Both the position numbers and the translations under genes were made by a program. Of a stretch of 64,000 nt of DNA, positions 54,303 through 63,866 are shown piece after piece. Within the stretch, counting starts at the first letter, position 1. The number at the start of each line of letters is the position of its first letter. Under the pieces are notes generated by a model. That model was not told the DNA's origin. It saw only the letters and a list, made by a program, of their open reading frames with translations, and searched no databases. Origin of the DNA: Erythrobacter sp. (lineage in GTDB: Bacteria > Pseudomonadota > Alphaproteobacteria > Sphingomonadales > Sphingomonadaceae); the NCBI GenBank assembly GCA_024642565.1, contig JAHEAV010000003.1, forward strand, positions 62,001 to 126,000, written 5' to 3'.

Positions 54303-56504
54303 ATGAAAAAATGGCTTCCCCGCGCAGGCTGGGCCGTACTTGTCCTGTTGCTCACTGGCGTAGTCGGTCTGATGACATGGGAACCCCTGTTCGCCACACA
54401 GGGTGCGGCGCCTACGGAACGGCGATATAGTGCGGAAATCCTGCGCGACGAATACGGGGTTCCCCATATCTACGGCAAGACCGATGCCGATGTCGCATTC
54501 GGCGTCGCCATGGCTCACGCGGAAGATGATTTTTCAACCCTGCAAGATGTGATCGCGATGAGCCGCGGTCGCTATGGCGCAATTGCCGGGCAGGACGGGG
54601 CCGCAATCGACTATGTCTATTATCTGCTTGATGCGCGCGGCACGGCAAAGCGGCATTTTCCGCAATTGCCCGCCGATACACAGGCATTGTTCAACGCCTA
54701 TGCGGCCGGCCTCAACCGCTATGCCGAAGATCACTCCAGCGAACTGAAGCTCACCAATCTGTTCCCAGTCGACGGGGAAGATGTTGCCGCCGGTTTCGCG
54801 TTGCGCCAGCCCTTCTTTTACGGTCTCAACAATGTGATCGAACCTTTGGTCAAGGGTGACGCGTTGCTGCCGGAATTCGGTCCGCCGATCCGCGAAGGAA
54901 ACGTCCCGGCCCCTGATGCCGTGCCGACTACCAAAACAGCCTCCTTCAGCCGCCCCGGTCCCCTGCCCATGGGCGAGGAAGCCGCCATGTCCGGTTCCAA
55001 TGCCTTTGCGATTGCTCCCAAGAAATCGGGCGACGGTGTGACCCGCTTGGTATCCAACAGCCACCAGCCGTGGCGCGGCGGTGTCGCGTGGTATGAAATG
55101 GTGGTGGAAAGCGGTGAAGGCTGGCACTTCGCCGGGGCCAATTTTCCGGGAAGCCCCTTTCCCTTCCTCGGCCATAATGAAAATCTCGGCTGGACCAATA
55201 CTGTAAACCGGCCAGATCTGGTGGACGTCTACAAGCTGGAATTGGACCCGACCGGCACCAAGTACCGGCTCGATGGCAAATGGCTACCGCTGGAGCAAAC
55301 AACCGTGACCTTGCCGGTGAAGGTCGGGCCGTTGGTGCTGCCTGTTCGCAGAACTGTCTACCGATCGGCACACGGCCCGGTGATCATAAATGGCAAAGGC
55401 GCCTTCGCATTCCGCTACGCAGGGATCGATAATATCGGACAACTCGATGCCTATTACCGCCTCAACAAAGCCAAGAATTACAGCGAATGGCGCAGCATTC
55501 TGGCCCGCATGGACATTCCTTCGACCAATTTCCTCTATGGGGACCGTGAAGGCAACATTGCCTATGTTTACAACGCGGCCATTCCGGATCGTAAGGTCGG
55601 ACCGGACTGGCGCCGGGTACTTCCGGGTGACGATAGCTCGCTGATCTGGAGCCGGACGGTCGACTTCGGCAAGCTGCCGCAATATTTTAATCCGGCCTCG
55701 GGCTGGCTTTTCAATTCCAACAACAACCCCTTCTCCGCCGCCGGGCCGGGCAGCGATCTATCGCCCGACAGCGTGGCACCGGAATTGGGGGTTGAGCTGA
55801 AAACAACCAACCGCGCCCGGCGCGCAGCCAAGCTAATGGCCGCAACCCCAGTGATCGACCGGACCAATCTGGAGCGGATCAAATACGATATGGGCTACGA
55901 GCGCGCCGGTTATGTTGCCGACATGCTTGATGCCGTGGCCGCACTCGACCTGCGCGGCGATCCTGAACTTGCCAAGGCGCAGAAACTGCTGGCGAATTGG
56001 GACCTGACCGCAAACGATGTGGGTCCGGCCGATGCCCTCTCCTTGCTGATGATCAAGCCTTATATGTCCGCGGAATACCAGAACAAGCCTTTGCCCGATG
56101 TGCGGGAAGAGCTGACATCTGCGGTCAATTTGCTGCAAACCCATTTCGGCCGCCTGGACCCGCCAATGTCGGACCTGCTGCGGCTGCGCCAGGGCAAGGT
56201 CGATCTACCCCTTGACGGCGGCAGCGACACTTTGCGTGCGTCAACCCTGTGGGATGTCGACCCCGATGGCCGCCTGTCGGTAAAACATGGGGACAGTTTC
56301 ATCATGTTCATGGAGTGGGAAAAGGGCAAACCGGTCCGGTCACAATCAATCCAGCCGTTCGGATCGGCCACCACCCGGCCAAATAGCCCGCATTTTACCG
56401 ATCAGGCCGCGCTATTTGTCGACCACAAGTTGAAAACAGTCCACTTCTGGCGCCCTGATGCCGAAGAAAAGGCCGCCAGCCGAAAAGTGGTGACCAGCCG
56501 CTAA
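54303..56504 (+). CDS. Penicillin acylase family protein
   Basis: This 733-residue Ntn-hydrolase precursor has an N-terminal membrane helix or signal (AVLVLLLTGVVGLMTWEP), an alpha subunit region, then the autocatalytic Ser232 in MSGSNAFAIAP, where the chain is cleaved to expose the nucleophile. Conserved RDEYGVPHIYG near the start and NSHQPW after the nucleophile confirm the family. Members hydrolyse amide bonds of N-acyl homoserine lactones, cephalosporins, aculeacin or N-acyl amino acids; which is not known here. It has a GAGAGG ribosome-binding site, is divergent from clpB and is followed by an M16 peptidase 44 bases later. Confidence 0.88.
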   Translation: MKKWLPRAGWAVLVLLLTGVVGLMTWEPLFATQGAAPTERRYSAEILRDEYGVPHIYGKTDADVAFGVAMAHAEDDFSTLQDVIAMSRGRYGAIAGQDGAAIDYVYYLLDARGTAKRHFPQLPADTQALFNAYAAGLNRYAEDHSSELKLTNLFPVDGEDVAAGFALRQPFFYGLNNVIEPLVKGDALLPEFGPPIREGNVPAPDAVPTTKTASFSRPGPLPMGEEAAMSGSNAFAIAPKKSGDGVTRLVSNSHQPWRGGVAWYEMVVESGEGWHFAGANFPGSPFPFLGHNENLGWTNTVNRPDLVDVYKLELDPTGTKYRLDGKWLPLEQTTVTLPVKVGPLVLPVRRTVYRSAHGPVIINGKGAFAFRYAGIDNIGQLDAYYRLNKAKNYSEWRSILARMDIPSTNFLYGDREGNIAYVYNAAIPDRKVGPDWRRVLPGDDSSLIWSRTVDFGKLPQYFNPASGWLFNSNNNPFSAAGPGSDLSPDSVAPELGVELKTTNRARRAAKLMAATPVIDRTNLERIKYDMGYERAGYVADMLDAVAALDLRGDPELAKAQKLLANWDLTANDVGPADALSLLMIKPYMSAEYQNKPLPDVREELTSAVNLLQTHFGRLDPPMSDLLRLRQGKVDLPLDGGSDTLRASTLWDVDPDGRLSVKHGDSFIMFMEWEKGKPVRSQSIQPFGSATTRPNSPHFTDQAALFVDHKLKTVHFWRPDAEEKAASRKVVTSR

Positions 56505-56548
56505 TCGCCTGCCAGAATTCGTGAATCCCGTATAATTTGGAGCCCTTG

Positions 56549-59449
56549 ATGCGTCACCACTATCTTGTTCCGCTTACGGCCCTGCTGCTGGCCGGTTGTA
56601 GCACACAAGCCGCCCGGCCCGATCTAGCCAGTGCCCCTGCCCAGCAGGAAGTGGCCAAGGCCCTGCCCGCCCCTTTGAACGAGCTGGTCAGCCAGGTTGA
56701 TATTCCGTTCGAGAAATTCACGCTCGACAATGGCTTGACCACGCTGGTCCATACCGATCGCAAGGCTCCGATCGTTGGGGTTACGGTGTATTACCGGGTT
56801 GGCGCCAAGAACGAACCGCGCGGACGCACCGGCTTTGCCCATCTGTTTGAACATCTGATGTTTGGGGGCAGTGAGAATGTACCCAATTTCGATATCCCGC
56901 TGGAAGGTGCCGGATCGACCAGCACCAATGGCAGCACCAATGCGGATCGCACGAATTACATCGAAACCGTGCCCACTGGCGCGCTTGACCTTGCGCTGTT
57001 CATGGAAAGCGACCGGATGGGGCATCTGCTTGGTGCGGTAAGCCAGGACAAACTCGATAAGCAGCGCGGCGTGGTGCAGAATGAAAAACGCCAGGGGGAT
57101 AACCAGCCCTACGGTCTGGCTTTCTATGCGCTGCAGGAAGGGCTTTTTCCTGTCGGGCACCCCTATCGCCATTCAACAATCGGATCGATGGCCGATCTTG
57201 ACGCAGCCAGCATTGCCGACGTCCGCAAGTGGTTCACCGACAATTACGGGCCAAACAATGTTATCCTTGCGCTGAGCGGCGATATCGATGCGGCAACCGC
57301 ACGGCCGATGGTGGAACGCTGGTTCGGCGCGATACCGCGCGGACCCGAAGTGCAAATGCCGGAAGCAGGGCCGGTCACACTGACAGAGCCGGTGCGCCGC
57401 GAAATGACCGATCAGGTACCCGTGACGCAAATCTACCGCGCGTGGACCGGGCCGAAGCTGACCGGCGGGGACGCGGTCGCGCTTGATGTCGGCCTGACCG
57501 TGCTGGGCGGCCTGGCCAGTTCACGGCTCGACAACGTTCTGGTGCGCGAAGAACAATTGGCGGTGAGCGTTACCGCCTTTGCCTGGCAGCAGGAAGATGT
57601 CTCGTTGCTGGTTGCATCGATGGACGTCAAACCGGGGGTCGATCGGGCAGTCGCTGAAAAGCGCTTTGATGAACTGATTGCGCAATTTGTCGCAGAAGGC
57701 CCCACCGCTGACGAAGTGCGCCGCGCGGCCACTCGCGCCGTTTCTGGCCAGATTGACGGGTTGGAACGCGTCGGCGGCTTTGGCGGCAAAGGCGCCACGC
57801 TGGCCGAAGGGCTGCTCTATGCTGGCGATCCTGCCCAATACAAGGCCGATCTGGCCGCCACCGCCGCTGTGACCCCGATTGAAGTGCGGGCCGCGCTGCA
57901 GCGCTGGCTTAGCCGTCCATCCTTTGGGCTGGCCATTTCTCCGGGCGAGCGAACCGAAGATGGGGCGACCATGGGCGGATGGGGCGATGCCGGAAGCCTG
58001 GCCCCGCCCAAACCCGATGCCAAGAAACCGGCTCCGCCACTCGCCACCGGGCCAAAACGCAATTTCCCGGATGTGGCGCCGGTTGGTGATCTGGCTTTTC
58101 CAACCGTTGAGCGGGCGACGCTGGGTAACGGCATTGCCGTGGCCTTGGCGCGCCGAACGGCAGTGCCCAAAGTTATCGTCAATCTGGAATTCGACGCCGG
58201 GATTGCCGCAGACGCACTGGATACGCCGGGCACACAGGCCATGATGCTGGCCCTGCTCAAGGAAGGTACGACCACACGGACCGCGGTAGAGATTGCCGAA
58301 GAGCAGGAACGCCTTGGCGCCTCACTCACCACTGCGGCCAGCATCGATGCAAGCACAATCCAGCTTTCCGCGCTGACCGCCAATCTCGAACCGTCACTCG
58401 CCCTGATGGCCGATGTGGCGCGAAACCCGGCCTTTGCCGATGCCGATGTGATGCGTGTGCGCGATCAGCGGCTGGCCGATCTGTCGCAGACGCTGGCGGA
58501 TCCACGCGGGCTTGCCGCGCGGACCCTGACCCCGATCCTGTTCGGGGAAGGGACGCCCTACGGTCAGGCGCCTGACGGATTGGGAACGCAGGCGGCCTTG
58601 GCAGCCGTAACGCCGGATCTACTGAAAGCTGCGCACCGTAAATGGCTGCGCCCTTCCATAGCCCGGGTTACCGTGGTCGGTGACATTACGATGGACGAAC
58701 TGGTCCCGCTGCTCAACGAAACCTTTGGCAATTGGGCAGACAATCGAATGGCTGCCCCGACCAAGCCTCTCGACACTGCGATCCCCGCACCACAGCCACG
58801 GATCGTGCTGGTCGATCGGCCCAATTCCCCGCAATCGGTCATTGTGGCCGGGCGGGTCTTGCCGTTGACCGGGCGCGATGGGGGTATGGAAGCCCTTGAT
58901 CTGGCCAATGAAGTTCTCGGCAACGGTTTCCTCTCGCGGCTCAACATGGATCTGCGCGAGGATAAGGGCTGGAGTTACGGCGTACGCAGCAATGTCACCA
59001 GCCCATTGGGGCGGCGCAGCCTGACCCTTGTCGCACCGGTACAATCGGACCGGACCGGCGATTCCATCCGTTTGCTGCTGGCCGATATGAAGGCTTTCCC
59101 GGCCGCAAAACCGGTGGGCCCCGACGAATTGCAGCGGGTTACCGATGGCAATATTCGCGGGCTTCCCAACCGGTTCGAAACAAACGGCCAGGTGCTCGGC
59201 GCGATTGTCGGGAATGATCGCCTTGGCCGGCCCGACGATTACTACGCCACTCTGGCCACCCGATACCGCGCGATTGACGCTACGGCCTTGGACAATGCCG
59301 CGAAGGACTACCTCCAGCCAGAGGGCCTGACCTTCGTAGTGGTGGGGGACCGCAAGGTGGTGGAGCCGCAGCTTGCCGGTATCGGCTTGCCGGTGGAAAT
59401 CGTCGCACCAGCCAAAAGCCCGGTTGACAGCGGGCCCACAGACGACTGA
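56549..59449 (+). CDS. M16 family zinc metallopeptidase, double-domain lipoprotein
   Basis: This 966-residue periplasmic lipoprotein (lipobox LLAGC at residues 14-18) has two M16 halves. The first has the inverted zinc motif His98-x-x-Glu101-His102 in HLFEHLMFGG and downstream glutamates (ESDRMGHLL, VVQNEKRQGDNQ). In the second half (from about 510) the corresponding place reads MLALLKEG, so zinc ligands are missing, as is usual for the structural half. The two parts join through a Lys/Pro-rich linker near 480-500. M16 enzymes degrade short peptides in a closed chamber. It follows the acylase by 44 bases and may share its transcript. Confidence 0.9.
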   Translation: MRHHYLVPLTALLLAGCSTQAARPDLASAPAQQEVAKALPAPLNELVSQVDIPFEKFTLDNGLTTLVHTDRKAPIVGVTVYYRVGAKNEPRGRTGFAHLFEHLMFGGSENVPNFDIPLEGAGSTSTNGSTNADRTNYIETVPTGALDLALFMESDRMGHLLGAVSQDKLDKQRGVVQNEKRQGDNQPYGLAFYALQEGLFPVGHPYRHSTIGSMADLDAASIADVRKWFTDNYGPNNVILALSGDIDAATARPMVERWFGAIPRGPEVQMPEAGPVTLTEPVRREMTDQVPVTQIYRAWTGPKLTGGDAVALDVGLTVLGGLASSRLDNVLVREEQLAVSVTAFAWQQEDVSLLVASMDVKPGVDRAVAEKRFDELIAQFVAEGPTADEVRRAATRAVSGQIDGLERVGGFGGKGATLAEGLLYAGDPAQYKADLAATAAVTPIEVRAALQRWLSRPSFGLAISPGERTEDGATMGGWGDAGSLAPPKPDAKKPAPPLATGPKRNFPDVAPVGDLAFPTVERATLGNGIAVALARRTAVPKVIVNLEFDAGIAADALDTPGTQAMMLALLKEGTTTRTAVEIAEEQERLGASLTTAASIDASTIQLSALTANLEPSLALMADVARNPAFADADVMRVRDQRLADLSQTLADPRGLAARTLTPILFGEGTPYGQAPDGLGTQAALAAVTPDLLKAAHRKWLRPSIARVTVVGDITMDELVPLLNETFGNWADNRMAAPTKPLDTAIPAPQPRIVLVDRPNSPQSVIVAGRVLPLTGRDGGMEALDLANEVLGNGFLSRLNMDLREDKGWSYGVRSNVTSPLGRRSLTLVAPVQSDRTGDSIRLLLADMKAFPAAKPVGPDELQRVTDGNIRGLPNRFETNGQVLGAIVGNDRLGRPDDYYATLATRYRAIDATALDNAAKDYLQPEGLTFVVVGDRKVVEPQLAGIGLPVEIVAPAKSPVDSGPTDD

Positions 59450-59483
59450 ATTGACCCCACATTTATTCAAAAGGAGAATATTG

Positions 59484-59789
59484 ATGTCAGTAGCAGGAAC
59501 CTATGATTGCGTAACCAAGAGCCCGATGGGCGACCAGAAGAGCACCTTCACGGTCGTTCCCGGCGATGACGGGGCCAGCTTCACGGGCAGCAACGTCGGC
59601 GCGATGGGCGGCATGGATGTCGAAGATGGCAAGATCGATGGCAATACGCTGACCTGGAAAATGAAAATGACGGTCCCCATGCCGATGACGCTGGAAGGCA
59701 CCGCGACGATTGATGGCGACCAGCTCACCGGCTCGGTCAATGCCGGTGCATTCGGTTCAATGCCGATGACAGGCGAACGCAAGGGCTGA
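59484..59789 (+). CDS. Small conserved protein of unknown function
   Basis: This 101-residue protein follows an AAGGAG ribosome-binding site. It is Gly-, Met- and Thr-rich with alternating polar and hydrophobic residues, suggesting an all-beta fold (SVAGTYDCVTKSPMGDQKST, GSNVGAMGGMDVEDGKIDGN, MTLEGTATIDGDQLTGSVNA). There is no signal peptide. I do not recognise a named domain, although the design resembles small beta-sandwich proteins common in sphingomonads. It is 34 bases after the M16 peptidase and followed by a strong terminator, so it ends the acylase-peptidase transcript. Confidence 0.75.
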   Translation: MSVAGTYDCVTKSPMGDQKSTFTVVPGDDGASFTGSNVGAMGGMDVEDGKIDGNTLTWKMKMTVPMPMTLEGTATIDGDQLTGSVNAGAFGSMPMTGERKG

Positions 59790-59806
59790 TCAGCCTTGAG
59801 ACCACC

Positions 59807-59840
59807 AAAAGGGCGCCGGCGCGATCCGGCGCCCTTTTTT
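59807..59840 (+). terminator. Strong intrinsic terminator
   Basis: GGGCGCCGG at 59811-59819 and CCGGCGCCC at 59826-59834 form a perfect 9-base-pair stem with a six-base loop, preceded by AAAA and followed by six T's. It ends the operon of acylase, peptidase and small protein. Confidence 0.92.
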
Positions 59841-59924
59841 GTCAGTTGAGCACCAGTTTCAGGCCCGGATTTATACCTTGGCTGGCGAATGCTGAGCGAC
59901 TTAAGGTGGGGTGGTTAGCTGCTC

Positions 59925-59941
59925 GTTCCAGGAACTGTTCC
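59925..59941. promoter_or_regulatory. Interleaved GTTCC/GGAAC repeats upstream of the MBL gene
   Basis: GTTCC (59925-59929), GGAAC (59931-59935) and GTTCC (59937-59941) are separated by single bases, giving two overlapping perfect inverted repeats. They lie 95 bases upstream of the next gene. The arrangement is not the alphaproteobacterial LexA box, because the GTTC spacing is 8 rather than 7. A regulator site is possible. Confidence 0.35.
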
Positions 59942-60035
59942 TGTCAATTATGCCGTGTGTGAAGCGATGACATGGAAATTATTGTGTGCGCATGGAAGAA
60001 TGCCTTTGCTATGAGATTGATCTGGGGGGAGACCG

Positions 60036-61106
60036 ATGATTAGAAAAGCTGTAGCCATAATTGCTGGACTGGCGGTGCTGGCGATGGCTGCAATCTTCGT
60101 TTTTCAGGCGCAAATCGGGACTGCATTGTTTACCCGCGCTGTTAATAAGAACCTCGACAATAATCAGATTGCTGGTTTGGAAGATGGTTTGCATGTCGGA
60201 TTGTGCGGCACAGGCTCCCCGATGCCAAACCCTGATCGTGCTGGCCCATGTAACATTGTGATCGCGGGGGAGCAGATTTACATTGTCGACATCGGCGAAG
60301 GCGGAGGCCGCAACATAGCGCTGATGGGTGTGAATTCTTCCAAGGTGAGCGCATTGCTCCTGACCCATTTCCATTCTGACCACATAGACGGCCTTGGCCC
60401 CTTGATGCTAAATCATTGGGTTCGAGGTGCCAGCACTTCCCCCTTGCCTGTATTTGGCCCTGTTGGCGTTACCGCTGTGATCGATGGATTTAATGCGGCC
60501 TACGCCACCGACAACACCTATCGCACGGCCCACCACGGTCAAGCCGTAGCGCCGACAAGCGGCGGCGGCGCTGAGGCTCGGCCATTCGTGTTGGATGGGA
60601 AGGACGTTATGGTTTTGAGCCAGAACGGCCTTACGATTACGGCCTTTGCGGTCGATCATAGTCCGGTCGCTCCTGCAGTTGGCTATCGCTTCGATTACAA
60701 AGGACGATCAGCTTGCATTAGCGGTGACACGGCAAAGTCAGTCAATCTCGAACGCGCTTGCAAGGGAGTTGATCTCCTTGTGCATGAAGCCTTGCAGCCA
60801 CAGCTTGTTGGAAAGGTGGCAGCGGCAATGAAGCAGCGAGGCCAGCACAATACCGCCAAAATCATGGCCGACATTGTTGATTATCATTCAACACCTGAAG
60901 ACGCTGCCGAGAGCGCAGAACATGCAGGGGTGAAGATGCTGGTGCTTTCGCACCTCGTCCCGCCCTTGCCGTCATCTTACCTCTATCCAGTTTTCCTTGG
61001 TGATGCAGAGAAGCGCTTTAGTGGTCCGATCGTTGTTGGTGAGGACGGGATGCTGTTTTCAATGCCGGCAGCAGGCGATAGGATTGAGCAAGTCTCGCTC
61101 TTCTAA
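60036..61106 (+). CDS. Membrane-anchored metallo-beta-lactamase-fold hydrolase
   Basis: This 356-residue protein begins with a signal anchor (AVAIIAGLAVLAMAAIFVFQ, about residues 5-24). The MBL zinc motif is His111-x-His113-x-Asp115-His116 in THFHSDHIDG, with further ligands in the FAVDHSPVAP, SGDT and LSHLVPPLP regions. The fold belongs to the RNase Z/arylsulfatase-like branch; the substrate cannot be assigned. The ribosome-binding site is GGGGGGAGA. Base composition of gene and upstream region looks lower in GC than the neighbours, which hints at acquisition. It stands alone and converges with gatB. Confidence 0.87.
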   Translation: MIRKAVAIIAGLAVLAMAAIFVFQAQIGTALFTRAVNKNLDNNQIAGLEDGLHVGLCGTGSPMPNPDRAGPCNIVIAGEQIYIVDIGEGGGRNIALMGVNSSKVSALLLTHFHSDHIDGLGPLMLNHWVRGASTSPLPVFGPVGVTAVIDGFNAAYATDNTYRTAHHGQAVAPTSGGGAEARPFVLDGKDVMVLSQNGLTITAFAVDHSPVAPAVGYRFDYKGRSACISGDTAKSVNLERACKGVDLLVHEALQPQLVGKVAAAMKQRGQHNTAKIMADIVDYHSTPEDAAESAEHAGVKMLVLSHLVPPLPSSYLYPVFLGDAEKRFSGPIVVGEDGMLFSMPAAGDRIEQVSLF

Positions 61107-61193
61107 TAACTGCAATTGGGTCGTTGCCCGACGGGCAGTCATTGCCGAAATTGTTCGCGTGGCTGAATTTTCCCGTTTCGGGCAATAGCGGCC

Positions 61194-62696
61194 CTACCCC
61201 AATTTCACCTTCAGCAATTCGTTGACGACAGCCGGGTTGGCTTTGCCTTGCATCGCCTTCATCGTCTGACCGACGAAGAAGCCGAACAATTTATCCTTGC
61301 CGCTGCGGTATTCGGCCACCTTGTCCGGATTATCCGCCAGCACCTTGTCGATCTCGGCTTCGATTGCGCCGGTGTCACTCTGCTGCTTCAGACCTTCGGT
61401 GTCTGCGATTTCTTCCGGATCGCGGCCGGTCTTGAGGACAATCTCGTAGATTTCCTTGGCCTGGCCGCCCGATACGGTTCCAGCGTCAACCATCTGCAGG
61501 ATGCTGGCATTGGCGGCGGCGGTATTGTGTTCCAGTTTCGCATCGCCGCCCAACGCGTTGAGCACGCCCGGCGCGACAGACAGGGTCCAGTTCGCCACCT
61601 GCGTAGCGACATCTTTTTCGGCCTTGCCCAGCCGCTTGGCGGTGGCAGCCAACAGGGTTTCGAAGCGGGCGAAGACCTCCACTTCCAGCGTCAATTGCGC
61701 CGCATTATAGGCGTTAAGGCCCAGATCGCCGGTATAGCGGGCGCGCTTGGCATCCGGCAGTTCCGGCAGGCTGGCACGGCATTCGTTCAGGAAATCATCG
61801 TCCAGCACCAAGGGTAGCAAATCGGGATCAGGGAAGTAGCGGTAATCATGCGCATCTTCCTTTGACCGCATCGAACGGGTTTCATTCCTGTCGGGATCGT
61901 ATAGCCGCGTTTCCTGCACCACTGCGCCGCCGCCTTCGATCAGTTCGACCTGACGGCGGGCTTCCTGTTCGATTACCGCCATCACAAAACGGACCGAATT
62001 GACGTTTTTGGTTTCGGTACGGGTGCCAAGTTCGCCGCCCGGTTTGCGCACGGACACATTCACATCCGCGCGCATCGAACCCTGTTCCATATTACCATCA
62101 CACGATCCGACGTAGCGCAGGATGCTGCGCAGCTTGCGCACATAGGCCCCGGCTTCGGCGGGCGAGGCCATGTCGGGCTTGCTGACGATTTCCATGAGCG
62201 CCACGCCGCTGCGGTTGAGATCGACGTAAGACATGGTCGGATGCTGATCATGCATCAGCTTGCCGGCATCCTGTTCGACGTGAATCCGTTCGATCCCGAT
62301 AATCTTGTCTTCAGGAATTCCGTTTTTCTCATCCGCTTCGATCAGCAGCTGCCCTTCACCCACAATCGGGTGGTAGAGCTGGGAAATCTGGTATCCCTGC
62401 GGCAAGTCGGCATAGAAGTAATTCTTCCGGTCAAACCGGCTCCACGCATTGATCTGCGCTTCAATCGCCATGCCGGTGCGCACGGCCTGACGGATGCATT
62501 CGCGGTTGGGTACCGGCAGCATTCCCGGCATCGCCGCATCGACGAGCGATACCTGCGAATTCGGTTCGGCCCCGAATTCGGTGGAGGCGCCGGAAAACAG
62601 CTTGGCATGGGACGTGACCTGTGCGTGGACTTCCAGGCCGATCACGACCTCCCATTCGCCAGTTTCGCCTTGGATACGATAAGTCGATTCAGTCAT
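61194..62696 (-). CDS. gatB: Aspartyl/glutamyl-tRNA amidotransferase subunit B
   Basis: This 500-residue subunit of GatCAB phosphorylates and amidates mischarged Glu-tRNA-Gln or Asp-tRNA-Asn. N-terminal [22 protein letters not shown], the [18 protein letters not shown] block and [17 protein letters not shown] are family signatures, and the C-terminal GatB/Yqey domain (about residues 350-500) is complete. In many alphaproteobacteria gatC-gatA-gatB are adjacent; here an acyltransferase gene lies between gatA and gatB, with 39 bases before the gatB ATG. Confidence 0.96.
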   Translation of the reverse strand: MTESTYRIQGETGEWEVVIGLEVHAQVTSHAKLFSGASTEFGAEPNSQVSLVDAAMPGMLPVPNRECIRQAVRTGMAIEAQINAWSRFDRKNYFYADLPQGYQISQLYHPIVGEGQLLIEADEKNGIPEDKIIGIERIHVEQDAGKLMHDQHPTMSYVDLNRSGVALMEIVSKPDMASPAEAGAYVRKLRSILRYVGSCDGNMEQGSMRADVNVSVRKPGGELGTRTETKNVNSVRFVMAVIEQEARRQVELIEGGGAVVQETRLYDPDRNETRSMRSKEDAHDYRYFPDPDLLPLVLDDDFLNECRASLPELPDAKRARYTGDLGLNAYNAAQLTLEVEVFARFETLLAATAKRLGKAEKDVATQVANWTLSVAPGVLNALGGDAKLEHNTAAANASILQMVDAGTVSGGQAKEIYEIVLKTGRDPEEIADTEGLKQQSDTGAIEAEIDKVLADNPDKVAEYRSGKDKLFGFFVGQTMKAMQGKANPAVVNELLKVKLG

Positions 62697-62735
62697 GCTT
62701 ATGCCGATAGTTGCGGATGGTGAACAAGGAAAGGG

Positions 62736-63866
62736 TCAGTTTTTCGGAAGGGCGAGTGCATTGCGGCTCCATTGCCGCGACGGCTCCTCGACAAAGCGCC
62801 AGGCAAGCCAGCCCAGCATCAGGATAAGGCAGAGCAGCGCCAGCGTAAGCACAGTCTCTGCAGGCTGGCCCAATTCCACGCTCAGCAGCCCGAAGCGCGG
62901 AAGCCCCGGCACCACCAAATCGGCCCGGCCCATGGCCGTGAACAGGATCGGCAACCCGCGATTGCAGCCAATGATCACGAAAAGATGCGTCATGTAGATG
63001 GCGAAAGACCAGCGGCCCAACGCCTCTGCCCAATTGGCGTGCAACACGCGGCTGACCATGCCGCCATCGCGGGCGAAGATCAGTACCGTGGGCAAGAAAA
63101 CTGCATCCATCACAAGCACCCACGCGCGGCTGGGCGGAGCCAATGCCAGGGCAATCACCACAAGGCCCAGAACCACCAATTCCGCCACACTCAGCACGCG
63201 GGCAGATATGGCCCATCCGGCGTAGCGCCGATGGAGGTGGTAAGCTGCCACGCCGAGGGCGAAGGCCAGAACACCGCGCTGCAGCAGCGAACCGAAGACT
63301 GGCGGGTTGAAGCCGGACCACAGGCTTGTCGCTGCCGCAGCGGCCAGTACGGCTGTCACCGCCATGCCAAAGCGGCCGCGGCCGAACAGCAGGGCGGCAA
63401 GCACATAAAGCACCATTTCAACAGCGAGAGACCAGCTGACCGGGGAAAACCAGTTCCCGGTGTGCGGCCGAAACGCATCAAGCAGGAACAGGCTGCGCCA
63501 GAACTCGCTCCACGCGTGTTTTTCATGCAATACCGGCTGAAACAGCGTGACCTGCAGCAGCACCATTATTGCCAGAACCATGTAATGCAGCGGCAACACC
63601 CGCCCAGCCCTGAGCGCCATAAAGCGACCACGAGGGAAACCCTTCGCCAGCCGCCCGCCATAACTGGCACTGATGACGAAGCCCGACAGCAGAAAAAAGA
63701 AATCGACCAGCAACCAGCCAGCGCGCATCATCGGAATTCCGGCCAGCCAGCCGAAATTACCGATGTGGAAGAACACCACCAATATCGCGGCGACACCGCG
63801 CAGGGCATCGAGCGCCACATAGCGTTCGTGCCGGGCGGCTGGAGCGCCCTTGGCGATTACCACCAC
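62736..63866 (-). CDS. Acyltransferase family membrane protein (OafA/YrhL-like)
   Basis: This 376-residue acyltransferase_3 protein has the N-terminal motif [21 protein letters not shown] with the catalytic His, an [10 protein letters not shown] segment, and about ten transmembrane helices. Members transfer acetyl or other acyl groups to surface sugars such as O-antigen, capsule or peptidoglycan. The start is a GTG at 63866 (or 63863) inside the last codons of gatA, giving an overlap of about 10 bases. The C-terminal tail [14 protein letters not shown] is short, with no SGNH domain. Its position inside a gatA-gatB unit is unusual. Confidence 0.85.
   Translation of the reverse strand: MVVIAKGAPAARHERYVALDALRGVAAILVVFFHIGNFGWLAGIPMMRAGWLLVDFFFLLSGFVISASYGGRLAKGFPRGRFMALRAGRVLPLHYMVLAIMVLLQVTLFQPVLHEKHAWSEFWRSLFLLDAFRPHTGNWFSPVSWSLAVEMVLYVLAALLFGRGRFGMAVTAVLAAAAATSLWSGFNPPVFGSLLQRGVLAFALGVAAYHLHRRYAGWAISARVLSVAELVVLGLVVIALALAPPSRAWVLVMDAVFLPTVLIFARDGGMVSRVLHANWAEALGRWSFAIYMTHLFVIIGCNRGLPILFTAMGRADLVVPGLPRFGLLSVELGQPAETVLTLALLCLILMLGWLAWRFVEEPSRQWSRNALALPKN

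Noticed and set aside
56549-59449. Two separate M16 peptidase genes or a frameshifted fusion
   Set aside because: The frame is continuous with a Lys/Pro-rich linker, and loss of zinc ligands in the second half is normal for the double-domain M16 type.
59925-59941. LexA (SOS) box
   Set aside because: Alphaproteobacterial LexA needs GTTC-N7-GTTC; here the spacing between GTTC elements is 8, and the gene has no known SOS role.
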